Origin: Rhodospirillales bacterium
GTDB lineage: Bacteria > Pseudomonadota > Alphaproteobacteria > Geminicoccales > Geminicoccaceae
Assembly (NCBI GenBank): GCA_007131045.1
Contig: SLRI01000597.1
Coordinates: forward strand, 1-6,375
Length of the DNA: 6,375 nucleotides
Direction of reading: 5' to 3'
Position numbers and translations under genes: made by a program. Under the pieces are notes generated by a model. It did not search any database. It had not been told where the DNA came from and worked only from the letters and a program-made list of their open reading frames with translations. Of this stretch, positions 5,059 to 6,375 are shown one piece after another (position 1 is the stretch's first letter; every line of letters starts with the position of its first letter).

Positions 5059-6045
5059 TCACTTCAATCGGAAGCGGTTGCGAAGCCCGAGGCCGAGGAA
5101 AAACAGTAGAACGACCCCGGCGACCGTCTGGAAACCGGCCAACACCTTAAGAGCGGTCGGCAGGGCGTCGAGAAAGTCGGTGCCGAAGTAGCTGCCGGTG
5201 AAGCCGAGGAAGCCGAAGAGCTGGGCGACGCTGAAGCCGGCGGCGGTGAAGAGCGGATGTGCATCGGCGAGCGTTGGCGCCAGCCAGGTGAGCCAATAGG
5301 CGTAGGCCAGGAAGCCGATGAACCAGGAACCGCCAAGCCAGAGCGCGGGCTTGGCGAGCGAATAGCCGAAGTCCGAAAGCGCGCCGAAGGCCTGGTAAGG
5401 CAAGCGCTGCAACGGCGAGCCGATCCGCGCCGCGAACGCCATCTCTCGGCGAAAGAAATAATGCTCCTCCTCCGGCAGCCCCTGCTTGCCGACGGCATGA
5501 CGGATGATCGCAAGTGATTCGCGACTCTCCTCGGCGGGGGCATTGACGGTGTCGGGCCAGAACTGGCTTTTTGCAGTAAAGGTAGTGTTTTGATGCAGGA
5601 TCGCACCAGACAGCTTGGGGAAGCGAGTCGAGAATTGCGCTTCCAAGAATGTCGTGGGCCCGCCGAATTGACTGTCAGAGAAATTGGTAGCGCTCTTAAA
5701 AATAGCTTCCGGGAATTTAGCAAAACTTTCGAACGATGAGCCAGTAAATCGACTTTCATCTGAAAATATTGCAGAACCAAGCCAAACAAATTTCTTGAAT
5801 GTTGCATTCATGAACCATGCAGGCCCTGAAAATTCACATTTGCCGAACCGCAAGCTTCCTTCGAAAATGGCAAACAGAAACCGCGCAGGACCGCAGAATT
5901 TGGAGGAGTCAAAACCAGCTGGTCCGCAAAAGGTGCATCCATTAAACTCTGCTACGCCATTGAAGACGGCGCCATCAAATGCCGCTCGGCTGCCAAAATA
6001 GGAGCCAAGGAAACTTGTGTCTTTGTGAAATATGAATCCTGACAT
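5059..6045 (-). CDS. Pentapeptide-type repeat protein with C-terminal membrane domain
   Basis: This 328-residue protein has two parts. Residues 10-157 are repeats with phenylalanine at 12, 23, 34, 45, 56, 67, 78, (Leu89), 100, 111, 122, 133 and at 17, 28, 39, ... 138, giving an alternating 5+6 spacing (for example GSRAAF-DGAVF-NGVAEF). Such proteins are normally annotated as pentapeptide-repeat and probably form a beta-solenoid. A charged linker (EEHYFFRREMAFAAR, 193-207) leads to three likely membrane helices at about 234-256, 266-288 and 299-321, ending in LRNRFRLK, a tail I recognise from other membrane-anchored repeat proteins. The ATG at 6045 is chosen because upstream in-frame sequence lacks the repeat; it has no clear Shine-Dalgarno but starts 2 nt after the stop of an upstream frame. 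The repeat half is AT-rich with AT-ending codons; the membrane half is GC-rich like its neighbours. Function unknown. Confidence 0.85.
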   Translation of the reverse strand: MSGFIFHKDTSFLGSYFGSRAAFDGAVFNGVAEFNGCTFCGPAGFDSSKFCGPARFLFAIFEGSLRFGKCEFSGPAWFMNATFKKFVWLGSAIFSDESRFTGSSFESFAKFPEAIFKSATNFSDSQFGGPTTFLEAQFSTRFPKLSGAILHQNTTFTAKSQFWPDTVNAPAEESRESLAIIRHAVGKQGLPEEEHYFFRREMAFAARIGSPLQRLPYQAFGALSDFGYSLAKPALWLGGSWFIGFLAYAYWLTWLAPTLADAHPLFTAAGFSVAQLFGFLGFTGSYFGTDFLDALPTALKVLAGFQTVAGVVLLFFLGLGLRNRFRLK

Positions 6046-6047
6046 AT

Positions 6048-6374
6048 TTAAAGATTCTTGGAAAAAACTCTGAAAAAACTCACAATAATGTGATAGGATG
6101 GCAATCGAACGCCCTTCTCGGCAAATATTTTGTCGACCATTTCTCGTTCTTGTGGTGTCCACGGAACCAGTTCTGCGGGATCTAGTTTGGCCATGCGCGC
6201 CAGCTCGACGCGTCTCGCCTCGGGGAGTTGGCCGCAGGACCAGCCATTCCAGACGCGGCGGTTCCTAGCCCGGATTATGCACCAAGGTTGGCGGGCGTAG
6301 CCCAAGCTCCTGATCTGGCGTAGGGTTTTGGTTGTCGAGGCCGAAAACCCGAGATCGGAAGGACGACGCCCGCC
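6048..6374 (-). CDS. Unrecognised partial reading frame ending just before the repeat gene
   Basis: This frame is open from the right edge of the window down to a TAA at 6050-6048, at least 108 codons, and ends 2 nt before the repeat gene's ATG. Candidate starts inside the window are a TTG at 6305 with AGGAG too close to it (85 residues) and an ATG at 6194 without a clear ribosome site (48 residues). The middle looks protein-like (LDPAELVPWTPQEREMVDKI and then FAEKGVRLPSYH), while the last 15 or so residues are encoded by AT-rich sequence and look less so. The 5' part runs through an 87-nt inverted-repeat structure, which argues that it is not an ordinary gene there. It may be a short gene coupled to the repeat gene, the 3' end of a larger gene, a broken fragment, or a chance frame. 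I do not recognise a family. Confidence 0.3.
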   Translation of the reverse strand, partial: GGRRPSDLGFSASTTKTLRQIRSLGYARQPWCIIRARNRRVWNGWSCGQLPEARRVELARMAKLDPAELVPWTPQEREMVDKIFAEKGVRLPSYHIIVSFFRVFSKNL

Positions 6375-6375
6375 A
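6289..6375. repeat. 87-nt nested inverted repeat at the window edge
   Basis: A perfect 10-bp inverted repeat, TGGCGGGCGT (6289-6298) and ACGCCCGCCA (6366-6375), encloses two further nested stems. The middle one is TCC-(T)-GATCT (6308-6316) with AGATCGGA (6352-6359). The inner one is GGGTTTT (6323-6329) with AAAACCC (6344-6350), extended by GG/CC around a bulged G, closing on a loop at 6332-6340. Together these make a long interrupted hairpin on either strand. It may extend past the window, since the last base is part of the outer arm. Possibilities are a MITE-like or palindromic repeat element, the end of an insertion sequence, or a structured RNA/leader for the minus-strand genes. There is no T-run, so it is not a simple terminator. 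Confidence 0.6.

Noticed and set aside
6046..6162. 39-residue N-terminal extension of the repeat protein from a GTG at 6162
   Set aside because: The extension lacks the Phe repeat, has no ribosome site and overlaps the upstream frame; the ATG at 6045 begins directly before the repeats.
6352..6375. Resemblance of the GATCGGAAGGA segment to the SRP RNA apical motif
   Set aside because: The match is only partial. The surrounding stem order does not fit the SRP RNA tetraloop and internal-loop pattern, and the sequence sits in the outer part of a different hairpin.
1..6375. CRISPR array, tRNA or rRNA genes, or a complete insertion sequence
   Set aside because: No regularly spaced direct repeats, cloverleaf sequences, conserved rRNA segments or transposase motifs were found on either strand.

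Overview
This 6.4 kb window comes from a GC-rich bacterial chromosome, most likely an alphaproteobacterium. The strongest argument is the block at 1-2215: bamE/omlA faces away from a run of ubiquinol-cytochrome c chaperone (CBP3 family), DUF177/YceD and plsX. That arrangement is typical of alphaproteobacteria, and the individual proteins carry alphaproteobacterial-style motifs. The order within the class (Rhodospirillales-like) is only a guess.

Layout. On the minus strand at the left edge lie the first 63 codons of plsX (phospholipid synthesis), preceded by a DUF177 gene (23S rRNA/ribosome biogenesis family) and a CBP3-type chaperone for cytochrome bc1 assembly. A 91-nt divergent promoter region separates these from bamE on the plus strand, which encodes an outer-membrane assembly lipoprotein. 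From 2245 onward everything is again on the minus strand. A phytanoyl-CoA dioxygenase family gene of the PHYHD1 type (2245-3081) overlaps by one base the end of a Uma2-family PD-(D/E)xK nuclease-like gene (3081-3641). A class C beta-lactamase-fold serine hydrolase/esterase follows (3725-4918). The last complete gene is a pentapeptide-type repeat protein with a C-terminal membrane domain (5059-6045). Likely intrinsic terminators follow the serine hydrolase (about 3696-3716) and the repeat gene (about 5029-5055).

The left block is housekeeping: envelope lipid synthesis, respiratory complex assembly and outer-membrane protein assembly. The right block is accessory, and I see no single pathway joining its members. 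The dioxygenase and the Uma2 gene are probably co-translated. The serine hydrolase and the repeat protein each look like separate transcription units.

The right end, about 5560-6375, deserves the closest look. GC content falls from roughly 70-80% to 35-40% exactly across the repeat domain of the membrane protein, then rises again. The repeat domain keeps a strict 11-residue (5+6) phenylalanine register for over 120 residues. A reading frame open to the window edge ends 2 nt before its start codon. The window edge carries an 87-nt nested inverted repeat that looks like a mobile-element end, a MITE-like element or a structured RNA. No rRNA, tRNA, CRISPR array or complete insertion sequence was seen. 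There is no proof of a previously undescribed system here; the repeat-membrane gene with its upstream element is the best candidate.
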